Shown here in pieces: positions 51,404 through 61,503 of a DNA stretch of 64,000 nt. The position numbers were made by a program, and so were the translations under genes. Below the pieces are notes generated by a model. That model was not told the DNA's origin, did not search any database, and worked only from the letters and a program-made list of their open reading frames with translations. Origin of the DNA: Zobellia nedashkovskayae. Its GTDB lineage: Bacteria; Bacteroidota; Bacteroidia; Flavobacteriales; Flavobacteriaceae. The stretch is taken from positions 2,926,685 to 2,990,684 of the forward strand of contig NZ_JADDXR010000002.1 in the NCBI RefSeq assembly GCF_015330125.1, in the 5' to 3' direction. The first letter of the stretch is position 1; each line of letters opens with the position of its first letter.

Positions 51404-54400
51404 ATGGTTACCGTGAAACCTGTTTATGTATTCCTTTTACTTCTCTCAACAACATTGAGTGCGCAATTTAATACGCTAAAGTTCGAGAATTTTGAAACCC
51501 CAGAAGGGTTGTCTAGCAGTACGTGTTCGGAGATATTTCAGGACAAAGAAGGTTTTCTTTGGTTTGGAACTATAGACGGGCTAAATAGGTATAATGGGTA
51601 TGAATTTGAAATATTTAGGTCGGTTTTAAACGATACTACTTCCATTAGTAATAATAGAATAAATACCATTACGGAGGATAGGCATGGTAAATTATGGGTG
51701 GGAACCAATAATGGTTTAAATGTCTATGATAAACAAACCAATAAATTTACGCTTATTGACCTTTATGGTCCGTTATCCTTGTCAACTAGCCCAAGAAAAA
51801 TTATAAACGATGTAGCGTATGACGCTGTTGGGAACGCTATTTGGGTGGCTACTGAAAATGGCGTAATTAAAATTGAACTTACGAATGTAGATACGCTTCA
51901 GAACTTAAAATTTTCATACTATTTAAACGATAGTACGAATGATAGATCTTTAGATTCTAACAATGTAAATATTATTCTAATCCATAAGGAAGAATTATGG
52001 ATTACAACAGATGGGCAATATCTTAATAAATACAATAGATCTAAGGATGATTTTGATAGAGTATTTATTGATAGCGGAAATCCGTACGAACTTAACCATA
52101 TACCTAAAAGAGTATTTATTGATAGCGACGGTGATTTTTTAATAGGAAATGACCTGTCTGACATGATATTTTGGATTCGAGACAAAAACGAATTTGAGCA
52201 TCTTTCTTTGGTAGATTTCCATATTCCTGTAAGCAATATCTATCAAGATGAGAGCGGTATTTTTTGGTTGTCAACAGATGGCCATGGCATTTATTTGTAT
52301 GATAAGAAAAAGGGAAAAATAACCCAACAGATTGTAAATAACCTTTTTGATCCCTTCTCACTGGCCAATAACAAGCCTTCTATAATATATGAGGACCGAA
52401 ATGATATTTTATGGATAGGAAGTTATGATAAGGGGGTAAGTAAATTAGATCCATCAAAGTATTCCTTTGGGCATTATTATCATCAACCCAATAATGACCA
52501 AGGTCTTAGTGAAAAGATAGTACAATCTGTACTGCAAGATGCTAAGGGGCGTATATGGTTGGGAGCATACAATGGCGGGCTGAATTTATTTGATGAACAA
52601 AATGAATCGTACAAGCATTATAAATATATTCCAGGGAATGAAAATTCGCTTTCTTCCAATAAAATCCTATACACGTTTGAATCATCTGATGGTAAAATAT
52701 GGATTTGTACGTTAGATGGTGGCCTTAATAGTTTTGACCCTGAAACGGAAGTTTTTAAACGGTATGAAAATGACGTGTTTAACCCAAAATCCATAGGTCA
52801 AAACTCCGTATGGGCAGGCTTGGAAGATTTTGAAAAAAGAATTTGGATAGGCTTGCGTACAGATGGTCTAAATCTTTTAGACCCTAAAACGGGAATATTT
52901 AATAGTTACAGGAATACGTCTCTAAAGGATATAGGTTTAACTAGTAATATTATCCTATATCTCTATGTAGATTCTAAAAAACGCTTGTTAATAGGCACTA
53001 CCCTTGGGCTAAATGTGGTTGAGCTAGATAAGCTTCAAGAGTTTGCTCCAAAAGAAATAAATTTTGAAAGGGTAAATGAAATTGGTGTAGAGGGAAACAG
53101 GATAAATTATATAACCGAAGACCATAACGATAACATCTGGTTGGGTACGGATTCCGGAATAATTGTTCTTAATAATGAATTAAAAAATATTAAATCGTAT
53201 TCTTCTAATGACGGCTTGCCCAATAATCTGGTAGTTGGTTTAGAGGAAGACGATAATCATAATTTTTGGATAACTACAAAAAGTGGACTTTCCTTTCTTA
53301 ACCCTGAAACCAATGAGATCAGAAACTTCAATGCCCATGATGGGGTTCAAGGAACGGAATTTCAAACGAAATCTATAGATAAGACCAAGGATGGTAGAAT
53401 CTTGGCAGGGGGGCTTAACGGATTCAATATATTTCATCCAGATCATATAAAGTTACCTGCAGATGTAAAGTTGAAACCATTAATTACAAGTTTTAAGCTC
53501 AACAACAAAAAAGTAGTCAAAGGCGACTCTATAAATGAACGTGTGTTGATTAACAGTGCATTGGATTCTATTGGAAATATCAAATTGAAATACGATGAAA
53601 ACTATATCTCTTTTGAGTTTGTGGCGTTGAATTTTGAGAATCCAGAACAAGTGCAATACGCATATAAAATGCACGGGCTTGATGATGACTTTGTTAACAT
53701 AGGAAGCAATAGGGTCGTAAACCATTCCAATCTAGAGCCGGGAGACTATATATTTGAAGTAAAATCTTCTGTTGATGGAAAATGGGCCAATGCCGGTTCT
53801 GCCAAATTGAATATTGAGATTCTGCCTCCTTTTTGGAAAACTTGGTGGATGTACTTTATTTATGCTATAACCGGTGGTTTCCTTCTTTGGGCCATAATGT
53901 ATTACTACACACAAAAGGTTAGGGAAGATCAGAAGCACGAGCTGGATCAGATGAAACTTCAGTTTTTTGTAAATGTTTCACATGAGTTTAGAACCCCTCT
54001 AACTTTAATCTTAAACCCTGTAGACAAGATACTTTCTGGCATTAATGAGTCCAGTCCTATGATGAACTCGGCACAGACCATACAGCGTAGTGCCAGAAGA
54101 TTATTGCATTTGGTAAACCAACTTTTGGACTATAGAAAGATGGATGTTGGAATGATGCCTTTGCAATTAGAAAAAGGTAACATTGTTAAGTTTTCTGAGG
54201 ATATTTTTATGCTATTCAAAGATTTGGCAGATCAAAAGGAGCTGAGTTACACGTTTACGGCAGATTCAAAGAAAATACAAGCTCATTTTGATTTAGACAA
54301 AGTCGAAAAAATAATAACCAACTTAATTTCTAATGCCATAAAGTTCACTCCGCCAGAAGGAACTATTGTCGTATCCATAAATAAGGTCACTAAAAAAGTA

Positions 54401-55567
54401 ACAACATACGATTCGCTCTTTTTTTCTAAAGAGAAGATGGGAGATTATGTAGAAATTGTGGTAAAAGATAGTGGTAGAGGACTAGATAAGGTACAATTGA
54501 AGAATATTTTCTCTAGGTTCTACAATTTAGATCCATCAAAGACAGGAACAGGTATAGGGCTGAATTTTAGTAAAGCTTTAGTAGAAATGCACGGTGGCGA
54601 TATCTCTGTTGAAAGTCAATCTAAAAAAGGAAGCAAATTTATAGTTAGGTTGCCTTTAAATCTTGATAAGGAAGCCACGGAGACCGAAAATATTAAGAAC
54701 GAGTTCCGTATTAATTCCATGAAAGCGGTGGAGTATGAAATGCTTACGACCAATGAGTTGGTGACGAGCAAAGATTTTCAAGAACAGACAGGAGATAAAG
54801 ACCGCCCAACAGTTCTTGTAGTAGAAGATAATAAGGAGTTACGAACGCATTTGGTCAATGACCTTAGAGAGTTTTATCAAGTAAAGCAGGCCGCGAATGG
54901 AGAGAAGGGTTTAAAAATGGCCAAAAAGCATTTGCCAGATATTATCATAAGTGATGTAATGATGCCTTTAATGGATGGTTTTGAACTTTGCAAAAAACTT
55001 AAAAATGAATTTGAAACCTGTCATATTCCTGTGTTATTATTAACTGCTAAAAGCTTGGATGACGATAGGGTAGAGGGGTATCATAGTGGAGCAGATGGGT
55101 ATTTGTCAAAACCTTTTGTTACTAGGGTTTTAATCGCTAGAATAAATAATTTATTGGAAACAAAGAAAAGACTACGACAACGATTTTCCGAGATAGGAGG
55201 TATTTTCCCCGCAAGTGAAGTTACTACCAATACTATGGATGAAGTGTTTTTGGATAAGGTCACAAAAACTATTCTGGACAATGTTGGTGATATGGACTTC
55301 AAGCAAGAAAACCTTTTAAAAGAATTAGGTATTGGAAGGTCTCAGTTATATCGAAAAATAAACTCTTTAACGGGTAAAAATCCTAGCCATTATATGCGTA
55401 CGGTACGTTTAAGACGTGCTGCTGAATTACTTAAAGAGAATAGATATTCAATAAAGGAAATATCTTATATGACAGGCTTTAATTCTACCGCGTACTTCAG
55501 TAAAACATTCCGCGAACTTTTTAAAGTAACCCCAACAGAATTTACCGAGCAACAAGAAAACGAATAG
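51404..55567 (+). CDS. Hybrid two-component system regulator (HTCS) of the polysaccharide locus
   Basis: Start at ATG 51404 (MVTVKPVYVFLLLLSTT, a signal peptide); the ATG at 51323 adds 27 non-signal residues. 1387 aa: Reg_prop propeller repeats (about 25-690), Y_Y_Y domain (about 720-790), TM helix near 810-830, HisKA with H860 (VSHEFRTPLTLI), HATPase (SGRGLDKVQLKNIFSRF, GTGIGLNFSKALVEMHGG), receiver (VLVVEDN, D1184 in ISDVMMPLMDG) and AraC HTH (about 1280-1385, ending FKVTPTEFTEQ). It senses an oligosaccharide in the periplasm and directly activates PUL promoters. Divergent to the copper genes; followed by a terminator and convergent susD. Confidence 0.95.
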   Translation: MVTVKPVYVFLLLLSTTLSAQFNTLKFENFETPEGLSSSTCSEIFQDKEGFLWFGTIDGLNRYNGYEFEIFRSVLNDTTSISNNRINTITEDRHGKLWVGTNNGLNVYDKQTNKFTLIDLYGPLSLSTSPRKIINDVAYDAVGNAIWVATENGVIKIELTNVDTLQNLKFSYYLNDSTNDRSLDSNNVNIILIHKEELWITTDGQYLNKYNRSKDDFDRVFIDSGNPYELNHIPKRVFIDSDGDFLIGNDLSDMIFWIRDKNEFEHLSLVDFHIPVSNIYQDESGIFWLSTDGHGIYLYDKKKGKITQQIVNNLFDPFSLANNKPSIIYEDRNDILWIGSYDKGVSKLDPSKYSFGHYYHQPNNDQGLSEKIVQSVLQDAKGRIWLGAYNGGLNLFDEQNESYKHYKYIPGNENSLSSNKILYTFESSDGKIWICTLDGGLNSFDPETEVFKRYENDVFNPKSIGQNSVWAGLEDFEKRIWIGLRTDGLNLLDPKTGIFNSYRNTSLKDIGLTSNIILYLYVDSKKRLLIGTTLGLNVVELDKLQEFAPKEINFERVNEIGVEGNRINYITEDHNDNIWLGTDSGIIVLNNELKNIKSYSSNDGLPNNLVVGLEEDDNHNFWITTKSGLSFLNPETNEIRNFNAHDGVQGTEFQTKSIDKTKDGRILAGGLNGFNIFHPDHIKLPADVKLKPLITSFKLNNKKVVKGDSINERVLINSALDSIGNIKLKYDENYISFEFVALNFENPEQVQYAYKMHGLDDDFVNIGSNRVVNHSNLEPGDYIFEVKSSVDGKWANAGSAKLNIEILPPFWKTWWMYFIYAITGGFLLWAIMYYYTQKVREDQKHELDQMKLQFFVNVSHEFRTPLTLILNPVDKILSGINESSPMMNSAQTIQRSARRLLHLVNQLLDYRKMDVGMMPLQLEKGNIVKFSEDIFMLFKDLADQKELSYTFTADSKKIQAHFDLDKVEKIITNLISNAIKFTPPEGTIVVSINKVTKKVTTYDSLFFSKEKMGDYVEIVVKDSGRGLDKVQLKNIFSRFYNLDPSKTGTGIGLNFSKALVEMHGGDISVESQSKKGSKFIVRLPLNLDKEATETENIKNEFRINSMKAVEYEMLTTNELVTSKDFQEQTGDKDRPTVLVVEDNKELRTHLVNDLREFYQVKQAANGEKGLKMAKKHLPDIIISDVMMPLMDGFELCKKLKNEFETCHIPVLLLTAKSLDDDRVEGYHSGADGYLSKPFVTRVLIARINNLLETKKRLRQRFSEIGGIFPASEVTTNTMDEVFLDKVTKTILDNVGDMDFKQENLLKELGIGRSQLYRKINSLTGKNPSHYMRTVRLRRAAELLKENRYSIKEISYMTGFNSTAYFSKTFRELFKVTPTEFTEQQENE

Positions 55568-55573
55568 AAATAA

Positions 55574-55608
55574 AAAAAGCAGCTGTATATAAATACAACT
55601 GCTTTTCA
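55574..55608. terminator. Bidirectional terminator between HTCS and susD
   Basis: Hairpin with AGCAG...TGTAT and ATACA...CTGCT arms (one mismatch), A-run before and TTTT after. Genes converge here. Confidence 0.75.
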
Positions 55609-55652
55609 GACTAACTAACTCAAAACTAACTCAAATAATTATCATTGTAAAA

Positions 55653-57449
55653 CTACCACCCAGGGTTTTGTTTCAAACTTGGGCTCAAAACAAGTTCTTC
55701 TAATGGTAATGGCCACAAGTAATTTTTAATATTATATGTTCTAAAACTTGCAGGGTCAATTATTAAAGCACGTACTGGTCCTACTCCAGAAGGGTAATCA
55801 TCTACAAAGCCATAAATAGCGGTGGATGGATCAAAAAGATCACTATTAGTTTCGTATTCAGTTCCTTCAATAACAGCTCCGATTATGTTGTTACTAAGTA
55901 AATCTACCGCTGTGTTCCATCGTCGAATATCATTCCAATGGTTGTTATCTTCCATGTACAATTCAACGGTTCTTTCTCTTCTAATCTCATCTAACATATC
56001 TAAGTCATTGGAAGTAACCAATGCATTAGTTAAAGGAGCAATGCCTGCTCTATTTCTAAGTAGATTAACAGATAAATCTAAATCACCATCAGAAATAGAA
56101 CCATCACGCTCAAACAATGCTTCAGCATAGGTAAGTAATATTTCACCATATCTTAAGTGAGGATAATTATAAGATTCTTCGCGAACACTTCTATACTTAT
56201 TCCAAGTAGTGAATTTTTGATTGGATAAATTAGAATTATTAACATTTGAAATTGCTAAAATTGCATTTGATCCTTCAACGGGTGCTGTTCCCCCTCCAAA
56301 ATTAGCCCACATTCTTCGATCTCTATTTTCAAATTGGTCTGATTGCTTAGCGTAACCTTCAAATAGAGGGCTATTTATTGCTACATCATTTTTATCAACT
56401 AGTGGTAACCCATCTGTAGTCGAATACATATCTAGCGCAACTTGTGTAGCCGAGTTTCTACTTTCATTTATTTGCGTAAATTGAGAACGTATTTGATCGT
56501 TTGCTGCATGGTCAAATATACTTTGTATTATGAATTCCTTATTTGATGCTTTGGTATAGCCCCCAGGGTTTGAATCTGCACCTTCTAAAGAAAACAACCA
56601 TTTATATGAATTATTTTCCATTAGTGGGTCTGCATTTTGGTTCCAAATCTCAAAAGCACCACTATCTATAACTTCTTTTGCTGCTGTAACTGCCTGTGCG
56701 ATATAAGCATCTGCGGTAACTGTTGGTCCACCAGATCCTTCAAAGTCGGTAACAGTACCTACGTATTTTTCCCAAGTACCTTCAAATAAAAGTACACGAG
56801 CTTTATACGCTGTTGCGGCAATACTACTAATTTTTCCAAGATCAGGGCCCACAGCTGTTTCCGGTAAACCTGCAATAGCCAGATCTAAGTCTGCTAAAAC
56901 TTGTGTTACAAGTTCATACCTGCTATTTCTTGGAGAATCTAAAACTTCATCATCTAGACCAGCTACTACGGTCATAATAGGAGCGCCACCAAAACGTTTT
57001 AATAATCTAAAGTGATGGTATGCTCTAAAAAAGTAAGCCGTTGCAATAGATTCACTTATCTCTGATGCACTACCGCCATTAGCAACATACTCTTCTCCTT
57101 TTTTAATTAAAGTATTTATATCTCTAAGGTACCAGTATGCATTTTTCCAATACAAGTCCTCAAATGTTGGGTTATTAACTCCTTGTCCAAAGTCTTGCGC
57201 ATACCCGTTTAACTCTGTGCCGTAATCTGAAATTTCTGCAAAACCGTCATTGTCTCCAGTACCAGGGTTTGATGCTTTTGGCGAATGTAGCCCACTGTAA
57301 AAATCGTTAGCACCATCTTCAAAATCTTGCGGATTGTCAAAGAAGACAATCTCCGTAACACTATCTAAATCTTGTAAATCTAGAAATTTATCTTCACAGC
57401 TCATCAATAGGAATACGGCTGCTGAAAATAGGATTATTAATTTTTTCAT
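55653..57449 (-). CDS. susD: SusD-family glycan-binding lipoprotein
   Basis: A 598-aa lipoprotein (LMSCEDKFLDLQ; Cys at residue 18), carrying SusD family N-terminal features (TEIVFFDNPQDFEDGANDFY), TPR-like helical segments (SIATAYFFRAYHHFRLLKRFGGAPI) and the C-terminal RagB/SusD end (IRRERTVELYMEDNNHWNDIRRW, YLWPLPLEELVLSPSLKQNPGW). It binds glycan at the cell surface as the lid of the SusC channel. Downstream of susC by 42 bp. Confidence 0.95.
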   Translation of the reverse strand: MKKLIILFSAAVFLLMSCEDKFLDLQDLDSVTEIVFFDNPQDFEDGANDFYSGLHSPKASNPGTGDNDGFAEISDYGTELNGYAQDFGQGVNNPTFEDLYWKNAYWYLRDINTLIKKGEEYVANGGSASEISESIATAYFFRAYHHFRLLKRFGGAPIMTVVAGLDDEVLDSPRNSRYELVTQVLADLDLAIAGLPETAVGPDLGKISSIAATAYKARVLLFEGTWEKYVGTVTDFEGSGGPTVTADAYIAQAVTAAKEVIDSGAFEIWNQNADPLMENNSYKWLFSLEGADSNPGGYTKASNKEFIIQSIFDHAANDQIRSQFTQINESRNSATQVALDMYSTTDGLPLVDKNDVAINSPLFEGYAKQSDQFENRDRRMWANFGGGTAPVEGSNAILAISNVNNSNLSNQKFTTWNKYRSVREESYNYPHLRYGEILLTYAEALFERDGSISDGDLDLSVNLLRNRAGIAPLTNALVTSNDLDMLDEIRRERTVELYMEDNNHWNDIRRWNTAVDLLSNNIIGAVIEGTEYETNSDLFDPSTAIYGFVDDYPSGVGPVRALIIDPASFRTYNIKNYLWPLPLEELVLSPSLKQNPGW

Positions 57450-57491
57450 TTGTATATTTTTTTAGTAATTAAATGTGGTCTTTTGGTAAGA

Positions 57492-60400
57492 TTAAAATGC
57501 CAAATTAACTCCAATAGCAACAGTTCGTTGAAATGGGTATACTGATTGTTGTACATTAGATTCGGTAACTGTTGGAACGTTCCCGTCTTCAGGGTCATAA
57601 CCATCAACCAAAGAACTGAGCTCAAAAAGATCATTTCCAGAAACATAAATACGTATTTTATCCATATTTAACTTGTCTAAAACATCTGCAGGTAATGAAT
57701 ACCCTATAACAATATTTTTAAGACGTATATATTTGTTGTTTTGAATAAATGTATCTGTGTTAGACCAGTTCCATCGGGCAAGAGTTCGCTGAGCTGTTAA
57801 TCTAGGATATGTTGCACCTGTATTTTCTGGAGTCCAAGTAAGGCCATTATAAGCGTTTGTTTGGTTAGGCCATGGATTATTAAAAGGAAAAGCACTAACT
57901 CCTTGTCTAAGTACATTTTGTTGTAGTGCACCTTGCATAAAGGCGGTAAAATCAAAACCTTTATATTTTGCTCCTAGGTTGATACCAAAAACATAGTGTG
58001 TTTGTGCATCTCCTACATATTTAATATCACCTTGACCCTTTTCATTGTCTTGGTTTATTGCGTTAATACTACCGTCTCCATCTAAATCTACTATTTTAGT
58101 ATCACCAACACGCAGAGCGTTTCCTCCATTAGGCACTGAAGAGCCATCTTTATCATATAAGGCATTGTAGGCATCTACTTCTGCTTGTGATTGGAAGAGG
58201 CCATCGGTTTCAAATACAAAATAGGAATTTAAAGGAAAACCTTCAACCAACTCATTATAACCTGCTTGTATTGAGCCTCCGCCACCTTCTAGGTTAACTA
58301 GTTCATTTGTGTTGTCACTCATATTTACACCAATGTTATAGGAGAAATCTCCTTTTTGATCTTTCCAGTTTAACATGGCTTCCCAACCAGTGGTTTTTAA
58401 ATTTCCAATATTTGTTTCTGGGGCGTCTCCACCTAATAGTGCAGAATAAGATCTGCCTAAAAGCATATCTTTGTTTTCTCTTTCATAGGTCTCAAAAGTA
58501 CCAGATAGCTTGTTGTTAAAAAGTCCAAAATCAATAGCGATATTTTTGATTGTAACAACTTCCCAAGAGCGTTGTGTAGTTGTTATACCAGCAACTGATG
58601 CAGTATTACTTAATGTTCCTCCCTCACCAAAAAGTTCAGTGCCTTGAGATATTGTAGACACATAATCGTACCTACCTATACCTGCTTGATTACCACTAGA
58701 ACCAATACTAGCTCTAAGCTTTAAATTACTTAAACTTTCAAGATTTTCTAAAAAACTCTCTTTGTGAATGTTCCAACCAACTGATGCACTTCCATAATTA
58801 TTGAATTTAAATCCAGGAGCAAATCTAGAAGAACCATCACGTCTACCTACTAATTCTACCAAGTACTTCTCATTATAATCATAATTAAGTCTTGTTAAAT
58901 AAGAGTATAGGCCATCATGGTCTTGGCCTCTGCTGTTGTTGTTTCCAGCCCCGCCAATTGTCGGAACTCCTGAAGCAACTGCTAAATCAAACACACCTTC
59001 ATTTACAATATCAGTTCTTTTTGCACTAAGCCCTTCAAATTCATTTAGTTCAGCTGTCATGCCTACCATAGCTTTAAAATTATGCTTACCTAATTTAGTC
59101 TCGTAGTTTAAGAAACCACCATAGGTTTGATATTCATTAGTGAGATGTATAGTTTCAATACTTGACGTTGAATTTACTGCTTCATTATAACTTTCGCCTT
59201 CCCAACCAAATACTGGTACTGTTAATTGAGTAATATCTTGTCTACTATTTACATGGTTATATGTTCCAGTAGCATTTACACTAAAACCAGACCCAAGATC
59301 ATACTTAAGATTTAAAGAGATTTTTGCTATATTCTCTTCCAAATCGTCTCTACCACCTTCACTAGTAGCGGCTATGGAATTTGTAGAATATCGACCAAAA
59401 TTGCCATACCATTGACCAAGAGAATTTTTTGCAGGAAATATGGGGGCATCTTGTCCAACTAAGCCTCGTCCAAAACCTGAAGAAGGACTAGATGTACGGT
59501 TTTTTTGTAATGAAATGTTAGTGGCTAAATTTAGTCTTTCTGTAATATCAAAATCTGTATTTAAACGTACCGAAAATTGTTTTATACCATCATAAGCAGT
59601 TTTTAATGCACCTTGTGATTCAGATACGCCCATAGATAATCGATACCTTGCTTGGTCTGAACTTCCAGAAAGACTCAAACTTTGTTGATGACCTATGTTA
59701 GATCCATACAAATCTTCATAACGATCTGCAGGCGCTAGATATAAGAATCCGCCTTCTCCCCAGCCGTCAACTATTGGAGTTGCGTAATAGCCAGCTTGTC
59801 CAGATGCAATACCTTGTAAAGCTTCTTCTCCCCAGTTCCAATAATTAGCAACACCAGTTGCAGCTAAATCTTGTTCTGCTGTATCTAGCCATAATTGCCC
59901 GTATTCTTGATATGACGGAAAAGGTGGTTTCAAGCCTAGAAAATTCATTCTAGTATTAGAATTGAACTCAATTTTCATTTTACCTTTACCTTTTTTGGTA
60001 GTAACTAAAATGACACCATTTGCTGCTCTAGAACCATATATAGATGCGGCACCATCTTTAAGAACACTAATAGTTTCAATATCATCTGGGTTCATTTGAA
60101 AAAATTCACTGTCGTCAAATGCTGGCGCACCATCTATTACAATTAATGGGCTTCCACCATTAATTGAAGTAACACCCCTAATTTGTAAATTAACATTTTC
60201 ATTACCTGGTCTTGAAGAAGATCTATTAACAGTAAGACCTGGCGTTTGTCCTTGTAAAGCTAATGCCACATTACTAACCGCACGATCTTCAAAAACTTCA
60301 GAACTAATTTGTTCAACAGCACCTGTTAAGGTTTCTTTTTTAGCCGTACCGAAACCCACTACAATCACTTCATCAAGAGCGGCGACATCCATATCTAGTG

Positions 60401-60761
60401 ACACGTTTATTGTTGTGTTATTTTCTACGGTCACTTCTTTAGCAGCAAACCCAATTGAAGAGAATACCAATATGCTGTTAGAAGAAGCTACGTTTATGGA
60501 GAAGTTTCCATCAAAATCTGTTGTTGTACCTGTTGTAGTTCCTTTTACGATGACGTTTGCACCAGGAATTGGCATACCATCATCAGAACCTATTACAGTA
60601 CCGGTAATAGTTAAATCTTGAACATCTGTAATGTTCAGGTTAATACTACTGCTTGTTACAGCGTATAAATTTGTACATGCGCCGCTTATTAGAAACCCTA
60701 AGATTCCTAATAGACCAGCTACATACTTTAAGTTGGTTTGTTTTCTTTTTTCAGTGGTCAT
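57492..60761 (-). CDS. susC: SusC-family TonB-dependent outer membrane transporter
   Basis: About 1089 aa from ATG 60759-60761 (MTTEKRKQTNLKYVAGLLG), chosen because of the A/T-rich leader and normal signal peptide; an ATG at 60809 would add 16 residues and cannot be ruled out. Carboxypeptidase-like domain (TGTVIGSDDGMPIPGANVIVKG), VIVVGFGTAKKETLTGAV (TonB-box region), plug motif RGVTSINGGSPLIVIDG, and a long barrel ending VAIGVNLAF. Imports oligosaccharides with SusD. First gene of the minus-strand susCD unit. Confidence 0.95.
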   Translation of the reverse strand: MTTEKRKQTNLKYVAGLLGILGFLISGACTNLYAVTSSSINLNITDVQDLTITGTVIGSDDGMPIPGANVIVKGTTTGTTTDFDGNFSINVASSNSILVFSSIGFAAKEVTVENNTTINVSLDMDVAALDEVIVVGFGTAKKETLTGAVEQISSEVFEDRAVSNVALALQGQTPGLTVNRSSSRPGNENVNLQIRGVTSINGGSPLIVIDGAPAFDDSEFFQMNPDDIETISVLKDGAASIYGSRAANGVILVTTKKGKGKMKIEFNSNTRMNFLGLKPPFPSYQEYGQLWLDTAEQDLAATGVANYWNWGEEALQGIASGQAGYYATPIVDGWGEGGFLYLAPADRYEDLYGSNIGHQQSLSLSGSSDQARYRLSMGVSESQGALKTAYDGIKQFSVRLNTDFDITERLNLATNISLQKNRTSSPSSGFGRGLVGQDAPIFPAKNSLGQWYGNFGRYSTNSIAATSEGGRDDLEENIAKISLNLKYDLGSGFSVNATGTYNHVNSRQDITQLTVPVFGWEGESYNEAVNSTSSIETIHLTNEYQTYGGFLNYETKLGKHNFKAMVGMTAELNEFEGLSAKRTDIVNEGVFDLAVASGVPTIGGAGNNNSRGQDHDGLYSYLTRLNYDYNEKYLVELVGRRDGSSRFAPGFKFNNYGSASVGWNIHKESFLENLESLSNLKLRASIGSSGNQAGIGRYDYVSTISQGTELFGEGGTLSNTASVAGITTTQRSWEVVTIKNIAIDFGLFNNKLSGTFETYERENKDMLLGRSYSALLGGDAPETNIGNLKTTGWEAMLNWKDQKGDFSYNIGVNMSDNTNELVNLEGGGGSIQAGYNELVEGFPLNSYFVFETDGLFQSQAEVDAYNALYDKDGSSVPNGGNALRVGDTKIVDLDGDGSINAINQDNEKGQGDIKYVGDAQTHYVFGINLGAKYKGFDFTAFMQGALQQNVLRQGVSAFPFNNPWPNQTNAYNGLTWTPENTGATYPRLTAQRTLARWNWSNTDTFIQNNKYIRLKNIVIGYSLPADVLDKLNMDKIRIYVSGNDLFELSSLVDGYDPEDGNVPTVTESNVQQSVYPFQRTVAIGVNLAF

Positions 60762-60843
60762 AAAAGTGTTATTTAATAGTTTTTGTTGAATTAATTTTTT
60801 TGGACTCATACTGTAGATTATGTGTACTCAAAAATTGTTAAGC

Positions 60844-60911
60844 CAATGTTAAAAATAATTGAAGCCCGTATCGATAAATTATCATTCATTGATTATAAAT
60901 TATTGTTCATT
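60844..60911 (-). promoter_or_regulatory. susC promoter with repeated HTCS-type motif
   Basis: Minus-strand -7 candidate TAACATTG (60844-60851, TAnnATTG). Upstream, motif ATGAATGATAATTT (minus strand, 60876-60889) is centred 35 bp away; a second copy, ATGAACAATAATTT (60897-60910), follows at a 21-bp step (two helical turns). Direct repeats of this kind are what AraC-type HTCS regulators bind. Confidence 0.55.
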
Positions 60912-61336
60912 ATCAGTTTGAATGACTTTAAAATAGGGTATTCGTAAAAATTGCGGGTAGAAAACTTCAAATTACTAGAGCGAAGAGTTGTGCAAGGATT
61001 ACATCATTTTAAGGTTAAATTCCATGCAATTTTAAATAGTATTTGAAGAGGTAAAATGGGTAAGTCTAAATTATAGCGGTCTTGATTAGCTCGCACGCAC
61101 TATAAATAGGACTGTTTTCTTGGGTAGCGAGATATTCTAACGGAATATGAAATTAAAATATTTGGATGCTTAAAATCTAATCACTGCAAAAAGCCAAGAA
61201 AAAATTTTAAGGTTAAAAAGTCTTTTTTCAACTTAAAATAGAGCAATTTAAAAAACATATGAAATTGCACAGATATTTATGCTTAGTACATAAATATCTC
61301 TCCTAATAGATACAAAAGGCTATTATTTTATAGCTT

Positions 61337-61382
61337 ATGAATCATAATTTATGAGTCTTTATAATCATTCTCGGTAAAATTG
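61337..61382 (+). promoter_or_regulatory. GH88 gene promoter with the same HTCS-type motif
   Basis: Motif ATGAATCATAATTT (61337-61350) differs from the susC-side motif at one base, and the -7 candidate TAAAATTG (61375-61382, TAnnATTG) is again centred 35 bp downstream, in the same orientation relative to transcription. The rest of the 742-bp divergent gap has A/T-rich sequence only, apart from the palindrome at 61474. Confidence 0.55.
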
Positions 61383-61473
61383 TACAGAGCTAAAATTCCA
61401 CCTAAAAACCCAAGTAAGTTTATTCCGGGTTTAATGGTTTCAGAATTTTTCGTTTTAAAAAATCAACTTTAAT

Positions 61474-61490
61474 GATATCCTCAGGATATC
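61474..61490. promoter_or_regulatory. 17-bp perfect palindrome before the GH88 start
   Basis: GATATCCT / AGGATATC with one central base, 13 bp before the ATG. It could be an operator or could hide the start in an mRNA hairpin; function unknown. Confidence 0.35.
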
Positions 61491-61503
61491 TAAAATATAT
61501 CAG

